From positions 47,793,748-47,857,747 of the forward strand of contig OZ023205.1 of assembly GCA_963995525.1 (NCBI GenBank): a DNA stretch of 64,000 nt. The letters are read 5' to 3'. The notes under the pieces are model-generated. The model was not told where the DNA came from. It worked only from the letters and a program-made list of their open reading frames with translations, and did no database searches. Numbering within the stretch: position 1 is the first letter of the stretch; each line of letters begins with the position of its first letter. Source of the stretch: Escarpia spicata (taxonomy: Eukaryota > Annelida > Polychaeta > Sabellida > Siboglinidae). This document shows positions 44,484 through 57,487 of the stretch, in pieces. The translations under genes and the position numbers were made by a program.

Positions 44484-46093
44484 AACAGAGATTTGTGAAA
44501 AATATTCTGCCAGGGAATCTTTTTTTTCTTCAGGAGGCCAACTAAGGCCATGTCATCTGCAAATTTCAGTAGCCAGTTAGAGGAGGTCTGACACCTCATG
44601 TGATCAGTGTATATTGACAAAAGTGTCGGCGAGAGGACACAGCCCTGGGGTGCGCCGGAATTTACAATAATCTCATCCGACATACAACCCTGAATACTAA
44701 CACGCTGTGGACGGTCTTTCAAAAAATCATTCACCCAAAGAACAATATTTGGGCTTACATCAAGATCAATCAAGCGCTTCAAAAGAACGTAAGGTTCGAT
44801 GGTATTAAACGCACTCGAAAAATCTATGAACAACACTCTGATGTACGCTTTGGAGTCTTCAAGATGCTGTGAAATCAGATTAAATAACAAGAGAGAAGCA
44901 TCTTTAACACCCCTACGGGCTTTATAAGCAAACTGGAGAGGACCAAGATGTGCAAACACATCAGACAGGAAACGACTGAGTACAATCTTCTCCATGCATT
45001 TAGCTAAGGTGGAGGTAAGTGCTACTGGACGAAAGTCATTTAACTGGCTGGCGCTAGGTTTCTTTGGTACAGGGATAATCATAGAGGTTTTCCATGCCAG
45101 GGGTACAGTGTGAGAGTCTAGCAGAGCCTGGAATATGGTAGTGAAAATCCTCCCCAGCTGAGCCGCACACGTCTTTAAGACTTTGTTTTTCACTCCATCA
45201 GGGCCTGAAGCTTTGTGTGCGTTCAATCTGGAGAAAGTTTTCACTACCTCATCCTCAGAGAGTTCAATGTGTTCCGGTACAACAGTCTGGCACAGAGATG
45301 TACATTGACCACGAAAATCATTAACATCAAACCGAGCATAAAAACGGTTAAGTTCATTTGCTGCAGTAACGGGATCACCAGTATGGTACATAGGTTGCTT
45401 GATTTGTTGCTTACCCATCATAGTTTTGAGTCCATTCCATGCCTCCCTAGCATTACCAATCCGAAATTTTCCCTCAACTTTATTCTTGAATTCAAGTTTG
45501 GCAATTCTAGCAAGCCTTTTAAATTCCTTTTCTTTCTCACGATATTCATCCTTCTTTCCCTGCAGAAAGGCAAGTTTCTTTTGATTCAAGTGCACTTTAA
45601 GGTCCTTCGTTATCCAGGGCTTGTTGTTCGGGTACACGCGCACTGTCCTGGTTTTGATGACTGATTCTTCACAGAATTTGACATAAGACGACACAGTGTC
45701 CGCAAGTTCAGAGGGGTCAGAGCAGCTGTTCGTAAAAACATCCCACTCGGTTGCTTCAAAACAACCACGTAATTCCTCCATGCTTTCAGGTGTCCAGTGT
45801 TGAGAAACACGAGTTCTAGTTGTTTTTGTCTTCAGCTTTTGTCTGTACTTCGGCAGCAAATGCACAACGTTATGATCAGAGCGGCCAAGCGGTGGCCTAC
45901 ACACAGACTTGTAAGCGTTCTCTATATTTCCAAAGCACAAGTCAATAGTCCGATTGAGACGGGTGGGGCACAACACATACTGCTGGAGGGTTGGAAGATG
46001 AGAAGCAAGATCACACTGGTTAAAATCTCCTGCGATAAAAAAAACTGGTTGATCTGCACACCGGGCTGCAGCGGCGTTGTAACCTATCGGCAA
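44420..46093 (-). pseudogene. LINE polyprotein: endonuclease end and reverse transcriptase
   Basis: A 557-codon frame runs from GDFNQ and GRSDHNVV (endonuclease catalytic His region intact) to RT motif FADDMALV. A run of T/A near 44520 (LLKKKK) shifts the frame just after the catalytic box. This is the best-preserved RT of the LINEs in the window. Confidence 0.9.
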
Positions 46094-46147
46094 TTCTCTC
46101 GGCGGCAGCTTTGAAGTCAGGGCCTGGTACGTAGACGAGAATGACAG

Positions 46148-46831
46148 TCAGCTGGCCGAATTGACGAGGTAAGTAATGAGGACGGAATGACACGTGCAGC
46201 AGTTCATAATCTCGAGTACACACTCGCTCCCGCACATGGTACTGTTTAGCCCACTTGTCACTGACATACATGCAGAAATACCACCCACCCTCTTCTGGGC
46301 CTTGCTGCTGTCTCTGTCCGCTCGAATCATACTGTAGCCAGGAAGAGAAACACAATTTTCATCAACGTTCTCATTTAGCCAGGTTTCCGTAAAACACATC
46401 AGGTTACAGCGACGAAAGTCACCATCAAACTGGGTCAAGGCCAAAAGTTCGTCCATCTTGTTTTGTAGCGATCTTATATTCGAGAGAGTGATGGTGGGGA
46501 GAGGGTGTCTACTGCCACGCCTTTTTAGTCTTTCTCTCACACCTCCTCTAGAACCTCTCTTCTTCTTCTTCTTCTTCCTGTCGTCGTTCCCAACGGTCTC
46601 AGTAAATTCAATAAGAGGCAGTTTCAGGTCGGGTGTAGTGGTGTGCCGAAGTGTAAACAAAAACTCGCAAGAGTACCTGATCAAAATGGCGGAAGATCCC
46701 GGGCCGTGGTCACCAGCGACGAAAATCGCTGGCACAAAGTCAGAAATGAGGTTCCACATAATGATAAACAGCAGACACTTTCCTCCCATGGTTATACACG
46801 TGCATGCAAAAAAAACACCCACAACCACCAC
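46148..46831 (-). pseudogene. LINE N-terminal part and endonuclease start
   Basis: An upstream hydrophobic and Lys-rich segment (NDDRKKKKKKRGSRGG) is followed by SNIRSLQNKMDELLALTQFD and FTETWLNENVDENC. It loses frame near 46260 before the next endonuclease block. Confidence 0.78.
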
Positions 46832-46860
46832 AACACTACAAAACGACGATACACGTGAAC

Positions 46861-49080
46861 AAGCCTAGGGTCGCTACAGAGTGGCGTCGGAGTCGCAGCA
46901 GCATGCGTTGCAATCGCCTGGGTGCAGTCACGAAAGGTTTCCTGAAGATCACTTCTAATAGCTTGTGATCATTCTGCACTTGCCCCTTCTCTCTTCCGTA
47001 CACGTATTGGTCGAACTTCCCGCATGCGAATACTATGGCTAGTAACTCCTTCTCGATTTGAGCGTACTATCTGTGTCAATACTCGCGATGCATATACCAC
47101 AGGAAGGCCATCCTGCAGCAATCCTGCACCGATACATCTTTCTGAAGCGTGGCATTGGATGCACACAGACTATCTGACATCATAGTGCTGGAGTACTGGG
47201 GTACTTGTGAGCTCCTACTTCATAAGGTCGAACGCCTCCTGATGTGTACTCAGCTAATTCCACACTGTGCCTTTATCCATCAGTCGCTTGAGGGGCTCAA
47301 GTTTGTTGAATAAATGTGGTACAAACTTTGCAAGGTAGTTTACAAACCCAAGCAGCCTCTGTACTGCCTCGGCGTCTGCCGGTCTTGATTTCTTCTCAAT
47401 TGCTTTTTTTTTTTTGAGTCTGCTCGGAGTCCTTCCCGTGTTAGCAGAAGTCCAATGGTTGGAACTTCCGTCATTTTGAGCTTCATCTTCTCGGCATTTA
47501 ATCGGGGATTTCACTCTCTAGCCCGTTCCAAGAACGCTCGCAAGTTCTTGTCATGGTCTGACTCGGCCGCTTCGTCGTCAGTTGTTCGACAACCTACGAT
47601 CAGGAAATCATCGTGGACTTTCAGACTATCCACCAGTTGGTTCATCGTGCGTGCCAGACCTCGGGTGCAGAGTTAACGCTGATCACTCTGGATAGCATAG
47701 TTATGCTGGAGCCTTCCCAAGCCGTGAAACACATCGGCGTAGTTTTTTTTTTAAAGCGCTCGCAGTCAAAGTATTCTCATGCATGGTGAATACACGATTC
47801 AAAGGATCAGAATAGAATCGTTGATCTTCAATGCTCCCATGCCCTCTGATGCTTCTAGACTAAATATTGGCATGTAATCTCCTTCCATGGCATAGAAACC
47901 TATATGCTTCACGCCTTTCCGAGTGGCGGCTTACACTGACCCAACGATTTCTCGCGTGTTCCGTTGTACACCACAATGACGGTTTTGTTTGGCCTAAGCT
48001 CAGTAATATGTCTCCAGTCACTCTCACGTACTCATGTCGTGGCAGCACACAACACTCTGAGCCACTATCCGCTATCTATCTGGAATGGTACTAGCACGCC
48101 ATTGTCACTAATTTTCATAGTTTGTATGGCTCGATGTTTCTTCTCCCCACTATTAACTGACAGTGTTCCCACATTGTATTCATTGTCCGACCCTGAAGCT
48201 TGTAGTTGCTTAAGATGTGCTTATTTTAGTCTACATTTGCTTTCAAAGTGGTTCAGCTTGCTGCACTTGCGACAATGTTTAGGACATGCTGCACATTTGT
48301 ATACTTCGTGTTTGTATGAGCAGTACTTTCAATCTCTTTTACTTGTATCTCTGTCACGAGTATTCCCGGGTTGACGTCCCTGTCTGTAGCCACCGCGTCG
48401 CTTGACCCATTGACCTCGGACGCTTTTTCTTACAGCACAGATTGACTGTTCTTCAGACATTACATTACTTGTACCATCTCTCGGGCTCTCTCCAATGTTT
48501 CTCCCTTAGCAATCTACCTTTGGATTGCGTAGGCCGTGTACGAATCTGTCTCTGATGATCTAGTTAGCTGTACTGTTTTCGAAATCACAAGTTTCCGCTG
48601 TGGTGCGTAGCCCATGCAGTGACGTATAGTGATACTGTCTTAATCGCCTCCTGATTTCTACACTGGAATTTATATCGTTCATGTGGAGCGTTTTGTCTAG
48701 GATTGCAGTATTCCTCAAACCTTTTCAGCACGGCGTTGCATCTAGGTTGTTTTCGCTTTATCCCTGGCCAAGCTGAAATGTACCGAAGATTTTCAAAGCT
48801 TCGTCGCCTATCACGGACAGCAGGGTGCATAATCGTTTTCGTCGAGTAGCGTCGTTGATTCCCATTGCCATTTCAAACCTAGGCTATGATTTGCACGGAA
48901 GGGTCGGCTCGATGTTATTAGCCATGGTGTCGCCGCGATACGAATGACGATCCGACTGGCAAAACATCGCGCTTATATAGTTAGTTGCCGAAAAGTCATG
49001 TGGGCGTGCCGAACGAGCACGGACCTCGGAGTAGAAAGTACACGCGCAGACTGCAGAGTAGAATGAACACACGCGCGGAC
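46861..49080 (-). pseudogene. Degenerate gypsy element, gag to RNase H (5' half of the split element)
   Basis: Minus-strand pieces in order: a gag start near 48925 (MANNIEPTLP), capsid KRFEEYCNPRQNAPHERYKF, a zinc knuckle CRKCSKLNHFESKC near 48260, protease ADSGSECCVLPRHEY near 48040, RT/connection AEAVQRLLGFVNYLAKFVPH near 47350, RNase H DGLPVVYASRVLTQ near 47100, and PRRLQRMLLRLRRHS at the junction with the LINE. The capsid resembles that of the element at 6884-11269, so it belongs to the same broad lineage. Many stops are present and no LTR pair was identified. Confidence 0.82.
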
Positions 49081-49299
49081 TGCAGAGTAGTTATTTAGTT
49101 CACCACTTATCTAACAGGGGCGCTACTTGACCAATAACTTTGGTCTATATATTTAGTTCATGGTTTATACGTTAGGGGTAATGTTAGTTCGTAATATATC
49201 CACCAGGGGCACCATTTGACAAAAATAAGAGGCATACATTTAGGCAGAACTGAAATTTGGCCTAGATATTTAGTTGTACGTAATACTTCAAAGTAATCC

Positions 49300-49500
49300 C
49301 TGAAATAAATTCCTGATCATGTACTTTGATTCTAGAAATTCAAAAGTTGCCAAGGAAATTACTTTAGGAGAAAAGAGGTTAAACTTCGCCACATCTTGTA
49401 AATACCTCGGGCAAGTCAGTTGTAACGACTTATCGGAAGAGGCTGACATTCAAGCTAAAGTGAGACTTCTTTATGCAAAAATTTGCATGTGGGGTAAGAC
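49300..49500 (+). mobile_element. LINE (RTE-like) fragment
   Basis: KRLNFATSCKYLGQVSCNDL with SEEADIQAKVRLLYAK is the post-RT segment common in non-LTR elements. Only about 60 residues remain. Confidence 0.6.
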
Positions 49501-50065
49501 GCCCCCACCCCTACCTACTTGGTGTGGTAAGTTGAGCCACAGTGTGGGATAAGTTGAGCCAAAGTGGGTAAATGTTTTAATGTGCTTAGGCCTTCTCTCT
49601 TCGTAATAACCTGGCCAACACAATTACGATATCTATATAAACGTAGATGACAAGTCAATATGCGTAATTAATAACTCAACACACTTAATAAAATATAATT
49701 AATGAATCATTGCATCGACAGTGGAATGCAATGACAGTAGAATAAGCCACATCTTCATTTTAACACATGCTCAACTAACCCACTGTATATGGCTCAACTA
49801 GCCCCATTTCGACATTTTACATTATTATGATACACTTTTCATCAATACTGAAATCCATAAAATTTTAATTCACCAATGCATTGATAAATCACTAATAACT
49901 GCAAGAACAATATTTATGGCAATATTCTTTGATTATTTACACACTTGCAGACATTAGTCACAATCACCAACATTTTCCCTAAACATCGAAAACATCTTTA
50001 GTTTCTCTTTTCGAACTATTGTGACAATTTTCACATAGGGTACGTCAATTAGAGTCTAATGTGTT
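49501..50065. other. Non-coding stretch
   Basis: Contains repeated gtaagttgagccac-type phrases but no recognisable gene. Confidence 0.4.
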
Positions 50066-50076
50066 CAATGGCTAGG

Positions 50077-50766
50077 TTAACGGTTCTTAACCCCTGGATC
50101 GCGAACCTAAATTAGTTCACCAAGCCATTTGAGTTGGTCGCCCCGAGTCTCGAGTAACTGTGTGGACGTGGCTTGCATGTGAAATGTTGTACGATATTAT
50201 ATCATAAAAATAACATTGAGGCGACATTTTGCGAAAATTGTCCGTCTGGCATGCATCGGATACGGGAAAATTTAAATTTTGATTCCGTTTAATGTCGTCA
50301 AAAAGCTTCATGCGTGTAGTAGGCAAAATCCAGTGTCATTTATGATCTACACCATATCAAAACCTTAAAAGAACATATTTATAGACAAATATCGCTTTAG
50401 TCAGCAAGTCCAGGCTCAATTTTTTTGCTTCTACTCTTCTTTTTTTATCACCAGTATGAAATAAATTTACATAGTATCCTTCATAATTATCGAAATCCGT
50501 CGATATTCCCGACTCCATCCGCTATCTTTGTTGTCGATTCGCAAAGGGGATTCCCTTTCTACGTCAATAAACCAACGAACGGCACTGCTTTCGTCATTCC
50601 TCCGTGTTCAGCAAATAAATATAATAAATCTTATTTTATGTTATACGTATTCATGTTATGGTTTTTTTATTTACAAAAAGTTGTCTAACTGTTTGAACGC
50701 GTTGGTCGCGAAGCAAGCCCCGTGATCGGAAATTTGGTCGCAGCCAAAATGGTTAAGTACCGCTAA
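50077..50766. mobile_element. hAT-like non-autonomous element candidate
   Basis: The ends are inverted: AACGGTTCTTAACCCC at the left, and on the reverse strand at the right AGCGGTACTTAACCAT. This resembles the CAGNGGTTCTCAACC ends of hAT elements. No transposase is inside and the 8-bp target duplication is unclear. Confidence 0.42.
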
Positions 50767-50779
50767 AATAGGTGGTACT

Positions 50780-52495
50780 AATAAACAACGGTCGCTGCTG
50801 GACGGCTTAACGAACCCATTGGCTCAATTAACACTGCCTACCCTACTGTCATGCAACACATATAATAATTAGCATAGCCATAAATGTATGCATCATAGGA
50901 AGGCTTTGTCAAAACGAACGTAATTTTTCGGGGGTGTACGTGACAGCGTTACGAATAGTGGCAAACTGTGGATGTTTCACAAATGTCAAAATAGCGTGGG
51001 CATACTTACAACAAAATGAAACGAGAACGATCGTACGCTGTGGTAACAACACACAAATCCATTGCGAAAACATTCGTCTCCAGTCAGGCATTTCGCGTCT
51101 TGGATGACGTCACGGGTGCTTTGATGCAGCGCGCTTGAGAAAAAAGCCTCAAATATGATATACGAATTAATTTCTCTTACTTTTCACCAGCATGCTCAAT
51201 CACGAGTTTCACATGTAATTGTGTCCTTGGTCCATCTACTAATTGGCGATGTACTTAAACAAATGAGTTTATTTAGACTTAGTTTGGTCTATACGTGTTT
51301 GCGAGATGTCTCTCTACCAATCGGAGAAACGTGGATACAGTGAGTGGTGCGCCAGTGCCACTTATACACCATAAGCAGCCACTATCTACCAGCTAGAGTC
51401 TCACCACGAATACAGATTGGTAAATAATGTGTTTCCTCTTAAGATGTTCCACTCTTAATTAGAATTACGTGATGTAATTGTGTTGGATTCAATCGAATCA
51501 CAGGGAAATATTTATAATTGACCACTTATTTGGAAACGTATTCATGTGTCTTAACAATCACATTGTTTGTCACATGGCATATACTAAGTTCGAGTAACGT
51601 GTTTATTCATGTTGCCCTTGTAGTGTATTTCCGTTTCCGGCTACCCGTTTTAACGTGATGACTTTTCGGTCTATTTGTAGCCGGGTTATTATTGAAGAGT
51701 GCTGGCGAATACATGTGTTAACTGGAAGTTGTCGTTACTGCGTATTCTAACCCCACGCAACATCACAGCCCTCTCTTCTGCTTTTCTCGTCATAGTGAGC
51801 GTCATTTTTCACTCCGTATATGTCGTAAAGTAGCTCGCGGCATAATGCCCAGCTTGAGGACGTAACATCCACCCTCTATCTAGCTATACGGCTCGAAAAT
51901 AAGAATGTAGAGATAGCTATATGGGGCAGCATGTAGTTCTTACCATCGGTTAAACGATGATTGCAACAAACAAAATACACACATTATGCTTTTTAGTAAA
52001 TCTGTTTTACTCTACAAAATGTAACTTAATGAGGGCGCAAACTAAAAGGCGGTCCACGAACGGGCGGACCGAGCGGACTGAGCGGACCGGTCGGACCACA
52101 TTCACAAGGATGCGCATGGTCTCTACTCTCCATCTTTACGTGCGTTGTTGTTGCCTTTGGGGGCGCTCTTGTGCGTTCGTTTACGAACATTGATATGTCT
52201 TTCATTAATACTATACGTGGAAATATGAGAAGACATAAATGATTTCACAAACTGAACACAACAGTACAATTGATAACTTAACAATTCTTTGATTTGTTGT
52301 TTGTTTGTATTTATTTTCACGATTGCTCTGATGATATGTACAATTAACTACACACCACATGTCAAATAATATAATAAACAGCTGCTATGATTTATGTATG
52401 AATCAATAACAACTATTCTGATGACACTCCAAGAAAGTTAAATACATAAGTGAACAGTCTATTCTTAATATTACAGTAATACCGAACAAAAAAAG
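50780..52495. other. Non-coding stretch
   Basis: No recognisable gene. A short GC-rich run of cggaccgag-type repeats lies at 52058-52100. Confidence 0.4.
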
Positions 52496-52499
52496 AAAT

Positions 52500-52501
52500 A
52501 C

Positions 52502-52546
<45 letters not shown>

Positions 52547-52584
52547 CATATATATATATATATACATGTCTTATATATATATGT

Positions 52585-52660
<76 letters not shown>
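52500..52660. repeat. (TA)n microsatellite cluster
   Basis: Long TA runs (52514-52563, 52595-52660) with a short CA interruption. Open frames of Tyr/Ile repeats are artefacts. Confidence 0.93.
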
Positions 52661-52663
<3 letters not shown>

Positions 52664-54249
52664 CGCCCGAAAGGCCTGTGCATGGACAAAGCTACAAGTT
52701 ACAATTGTTACAAATACAGCATCCATATTTTCACTTTTGCTGAGGACATGCAAATAAAATACAGGGATAATTTTGTCAAATTCAACTCACCAATAAGTTT
52801 AAAATGACCAATATAAACACACAAGACATAATAATGCATGAACTATGGAATATTTCATAAAACAAAGTCATAGATATATATATATGATGATATTACAATT
52901 GTGGTGATATTTTGATTAAGGTAGGTAGTATGGATTCAACCAAAAACCTTTAGTTTTCAACACAGATCAACCATATTTGGTATGCTGATACATACCAACA
53001 TAGTTAAGTTTTTTTTTCATGTTTCGCATAAATTATGCAAATTAGGTATCCAATATGGCCGCCATAATAGGTAAAATTTGGTATTTTTTGCCGCGCTCTA
53101 ACCAAAAACGTATTCAAGTTACAAGCTTGTAATTTAGCACAGGGATTACTGTTTTGCATATCTACTGCATGAATATCACATAAATCAAATATGTTGTGTT
53201 GTTTACATGAAAACAGATTTTGTTGTTGATAAAACCTATTTTGTGTAACTTTTTCATATAATTTACGCCTATAATTCAGAAACCATTAAATATATTATTA
53301 CCCAGTATTTATTCTACTAGAGCGCAGCAACTTTAAGTACTCACAGCAAAAATGGTATTCCGAGAAAACGATGATAAGGTCATTTTTATAACCAAATTCT
53401 GCCAAAAGCCATCCGAAGAAACCTCAATATTGCCACTTTGTATTACTTTTTCAGCTAATATACTAACTGCATATTGAGGTAAGGATATGAAACTACATAA
53501 ATAGCAAAGAAAGTCAACAACAACTTAACAACAAAGCTATTTTTCTTCTTCAGCAACCATTGAAAACAACATATTATTACAGAGGTGTAAAATGAGAAAG
53601 TACTAACATAATAAGTTATATAATCATGTACAGCTTTCTTATTGAATTTTTTAAGGTGCTTTCCTTGGTCTTTTACTTTGACACAAGCAACAAACGCAAG
53701 GAGCATTTACATTATATGGAAATTTAGAACATCTTTGATGGTACTACTTGCTACATATGTCGCAAGCCACCATGTCACCAAACACTTCTGGAAGGGCACA
53801 AGGGCATAGAAGCTATATTGAAAATCTGTCCATATCAGTTTTAATTTCGTGGGGTAGAGCTATTTTTGGAAATGGGGTGAACTTTTTATTTGAAACATGC
53901 CACTAAATGTGTTCTACAATTTACCGTGTCAAAGTTCCTTGATTGTGATTGCTTTTCCAGTTGTTTATAACCACATGTACAAAATTCAACAATATAGGTT
54001 TTAGCAAGTATGCCACAGTCTACTGATCTTGTTGTTGAATGAATGGCACAAAAACCTCAAGTTACTTAATGCCACACTCATATATATATATATATATAAG
54101 GTAGCTGTATTTGCAGCGAGGGAGGAAGTTGATTCATGTTTAAAAACATTTCCTGTGTCAACTGTTACTCTCTTTTTTACACTGTATTTAGGAGTGCATC
54201 TAATGCATAGTATACTATTACATTTAGGTGTGGCTGGTGACGATGTTTT
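52661..54249. other. Non-coding stretch
   Basis: AT-rich sequence without a recognisable gene. It lies downstream of the MULE relic and could be part of that transposon. Confidence 0.4.
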
Positions 54250-55260
54250 AAACTTTGTAGTGGTATTGACTGGAGTAGAAGTAGTAGTAGGAGCAGAATC
54301 TTTTACATTGTGGACTCATGATTCCTGGAATATTCATGCTACCATCTTCTGTTAAAATATTGGCATTTACTGGCACATCATGAACTAAAGTAATGTTAGG
54401 TTTGGTGTCACAATCTGAATTGCAATTTACTGGATTTTGATTGGGTTGGCTTTGAATTTTATCACATTTTCTTATAAAATCTACAATATTTTCTGGGGGG
54501 AAAATATTTCTTCCGATTAAATTAAGCAATCTCTAAATTCTGATTTTAGATGGCATTAACATACATCAGCCTACCCCCTGGAGATTTCCATATGGAAGTA
54601 CGTTTGCAGATGCCACAGAATTAATAAAGCAGTCACCTGGCACGCTTTTCCAACATGTCAAATCCTTTAGCATGCAATTAATACTTTCTGAAACGTTATT
54701 AGTAATACAACTAAATGGGTTGTACATATTAAGAGTTTCTAGCAACCAGCGTTCAAGGTGAAAATATTCCAAATATAAGCTAGTCCATTTTATTGAAAGG
54801 TCACCATACATCCTGTCAAACATTTCCTCACTTTCACAACGAAGTATAGTTCATTTAGATGATCTGCATAAACTGATATTTCATCTGTCATCCCATCCTG
54901 TTTCTTACTCCAAAATCGCATATCTCGTTTCAGATGATTCAAGGAAGAACGTTTTGGACAGTCTTAGTAATCCCATTTTCTCTATATGTAGCTAAGACTG
55001 CATTGCATTTTCTGAGGCTAAGAACCAGTTCTTTAAGATTAATTAAAAAAAATAGCTCAAGATGTCTTTGGTATTTTCTTTCATGGATCAGAAAAGCCAC
55101 TGGAATATTAGGTTCATTTGTGAAAATGTGTTTCATAGTGAGGGTGGACAAATAAAAATCACCTATGTTGAATGTCGTATTATAAAATAATGAAATTGGT
55201 TTGGTTGACTTCAATTGGAGAGGATTTTTTCAAATTCTTGTAGTACATCTATAGATATAT
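54250..55260 (-). pseudogene. MULE-type (Mutator-like) transposase relic
   Basis: Minus-strand pieces in two or three frames: LFYNTTFNIGDFYLSTLTM with IPVAFLIHERKYQRHLELFF, then SSLNHLKRDMRFW, then YLEYFHLERWLLETLNMYNP and ITNNVSESINCMLKDL. The order (a YDTTF-like acid box, PVAFLIHERK, then NN.SES.N..LK) is that of MULE-type transposases in many marine invertebrates. The first catalytic Asp is Asn here (FYNTTF) and frames are broken, so the enzyme is dead. No terminal repeats were located. Confidence 0.68.
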
Positions 55261-57487
55261 GCATACATAACAAATAATAAAAAAGTGTCCTAACGGTCCT
55301 AACAAAATGACTTAAATGGTATCCAAGTTCAACTAAATTATATACATATTCATGACTTAATTTTCATTTCTTGTCAACCAGTGCGTTGACATTGGACACT
55401 TGTTAAAAAATGTCTTGGATTTAGTACACCATGGTCCTGGTTGTCAATATTTTGTCTATCATTGTTTGTAAACTTTAGCTGGATTTTCATGAATAACTTC
55501 TTTAATTGTCTCTATTACGGAAGGGCATGTTCGTTTATACGGTCATTAATTACGTCTACAAAATAAAACTGTGAATGTGTCTGTGACAGCTACACAGAGA
55601 TGCTGTCCATGATTTCAATTAACAAGAACATTCAAATCACGTGAACTACTCACACACCCACTAACACATATGTAGCTAGCAGTGCAATACAACTGAGATC
55701 AAACCAAATACGCCCCTATACAATAGATTAAACACAACCAAAAGACTGCTGGAACCTCAGAATTCCTCAACTGGCTGTATGGTAATTGTTATCATTAACG
55801 GACAAACATTTAGCGAAGTATTGTTTTAATAACCATGTTTTATAATATTAGTATATTATAAATATATTAGTATATATATTATGTTTATTAATTATTATAA
55901 AAAAGCCGATGCCTACATGTAAACTCTTCGTCAATCGTGCGGAATCTCCGTCATTTTGATATAGCCAACACAATTTAATTTTCCTCGTCCCAACCTCCAT
56001 AAGTTGATATTCAAAGAACACAACAAACAATTTGGGTATTATAATCACATTCTATATATTATTTGCATATTATATTTCCGTGTACTAAATGCTGCTTAAA
56101 AGTTTTGTACCTTGGGAATCTGTTGGCTTTCAATTTCTGTAACAGCATGTTATAATTAAAACTCAATAAATCGACAATCACGCCAATATCAGAATACTAA
56201 ATTCGATTGGTCACGTCTGGGGGTGGACGTCCTAGATTTAAACGAAACAGGTGGCCAAATAGTGAGTGAACGGGGGAAAGTTTAATTGCAGCTATATGTG
56301 TCGGAAGACCCAAACACGCTATATCTATGTGTGGTAGAGAGAAACGTTTTGTTCGTAGAGTTTATCGTGATCATCGATGCAGACATGCTGCTGGTGAACC
56401 AGAACATCGATGTTTTCTGGGCATCCGTGTGATAACTGAGGGCTGCGTCGACAAAGCACACTTCGTCTACATACCAATACCTGTTCGCCATATTGCTGAT
56501 CATAGAAACATCTCATCAAGTCCCAGATGTTGTATGCACCTGTGGTGCTGAGCAGTGCTCAGAGTTGGCCGGGGAAACCATTATGTCCATTCTCTCAGTC
56601 TAAGTCAATGTCAACTGCAGTTCAGACTTGCCGAGCTATGAATTATCGCAGAAATTCTTGTGTAAAGCAGATGGACCACCGTCACTATTAACGTATATAC
56701 AGACGCACAACGCAATGATTGACATGGTGTAAATTAAATATTTGTTTCGTTTGTGTCATTATTGTGGTGGTTTGGCGGGTCATACGCAGTGTGTGACGTG
56801 GTGGCAAGATTGAATGCGTATGTGCGAGGCGTTGAGGTGTAATTCAGGTGGACTAGCGCCATCGTTGGTTAATAATCTCAGTCATTGTGATGATCACAAA
56901 TTGACAGGTTTGCGATGGATACTATAGACCCTAATCATACGGGTACGTATCAGAAGCAATCTGTTCAGATTTTGATTGGTAAGGTAACTGTGTATAGAAC
57001 ACTCAGTTGGACTGATCGTATTTTAAGGCCAGGGAAGCATATTTGAAGGCATATGCATAGTTGATACATATACACAGAGTCGGCTTGCCGTAGAGATTTC
57101 GGCCATAATTAATGCTCTCAAAGTTTACGTCGTCAAAACAAGATGTTTTCCAGAGGTACTTCTATGTGATGTCAAGTGTCGCGTCTGGCGGAAAACCACA
57201 TTTATTCATAAACGTGTAAAATATGCAGACAGATGCATTAATAAAGCAACAAAATGTTATCCTAAAAGCCAACATTTTTGTGACAATTGAAAACATTCCC
57301 CCAACCTGTCAACATAGCAAAAACAACCGCAGCAGTTTCGATGTGATGATCGCTGTAACTGGCTGGTGTATATCGCACCCTACATGAATGTTGTGTTGAA
57401 CTTCTTTAGTTGCATGATACGACTTATTCTGATTTATTTTTTACATACATACATGCGAACGCTTGGAAGAGCAATCGTTGGTAATAT
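55261..57487. other. Non-coding stretch
   Basis: A pair of overlapping open frames at about 56282-56551 exists on both strands, but neither shows a recognisable domain. The part just below 57488 is probably 3' UTR of the membrane-protein gene. Confidence 0.35.

Larger units (their letters stand above)
43216..46860 (-). mobile_element. LINE of the CR1/L2/Rex1 group, near full length, inserted in a gypsy element
   Basis: The 3' end is an (ATTGT)n tail (43216-43250). The 5' part lies near 46855. The minus strand carries an endonuclease (LSNIRSLQNKMDELL, FTETWLNENV, then AGDFNQ), an RT (LNAHKASGPDGVKNKVL, DFRPVALTSTLAKCMEKIV, FIDFSSAFNTIEP, GAPQGCVLSP, catalytic FADDMALV) and a thumb ending in SILNCK at 43878. 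Two or more frameshifts break it (near 46260 and 44500). The gypsy RNase H reading flanks it on both sides, so it landed after the gypsy element. Confidence 0.9.

Noticed and set aside
45215..45664. A 149-codon plus-strand frame
   Set aside because: Shadow of the LINE RT coding strand.
52471..52807. Tyr/Ile-rich short proteins
   Set aside because: Artefacts of the TA microsatellite.
56282..56551. Overlapping frames on both strands as a small gene
   Set aside because: Neither translation shows a recognisable domain, and frame signals conflict.
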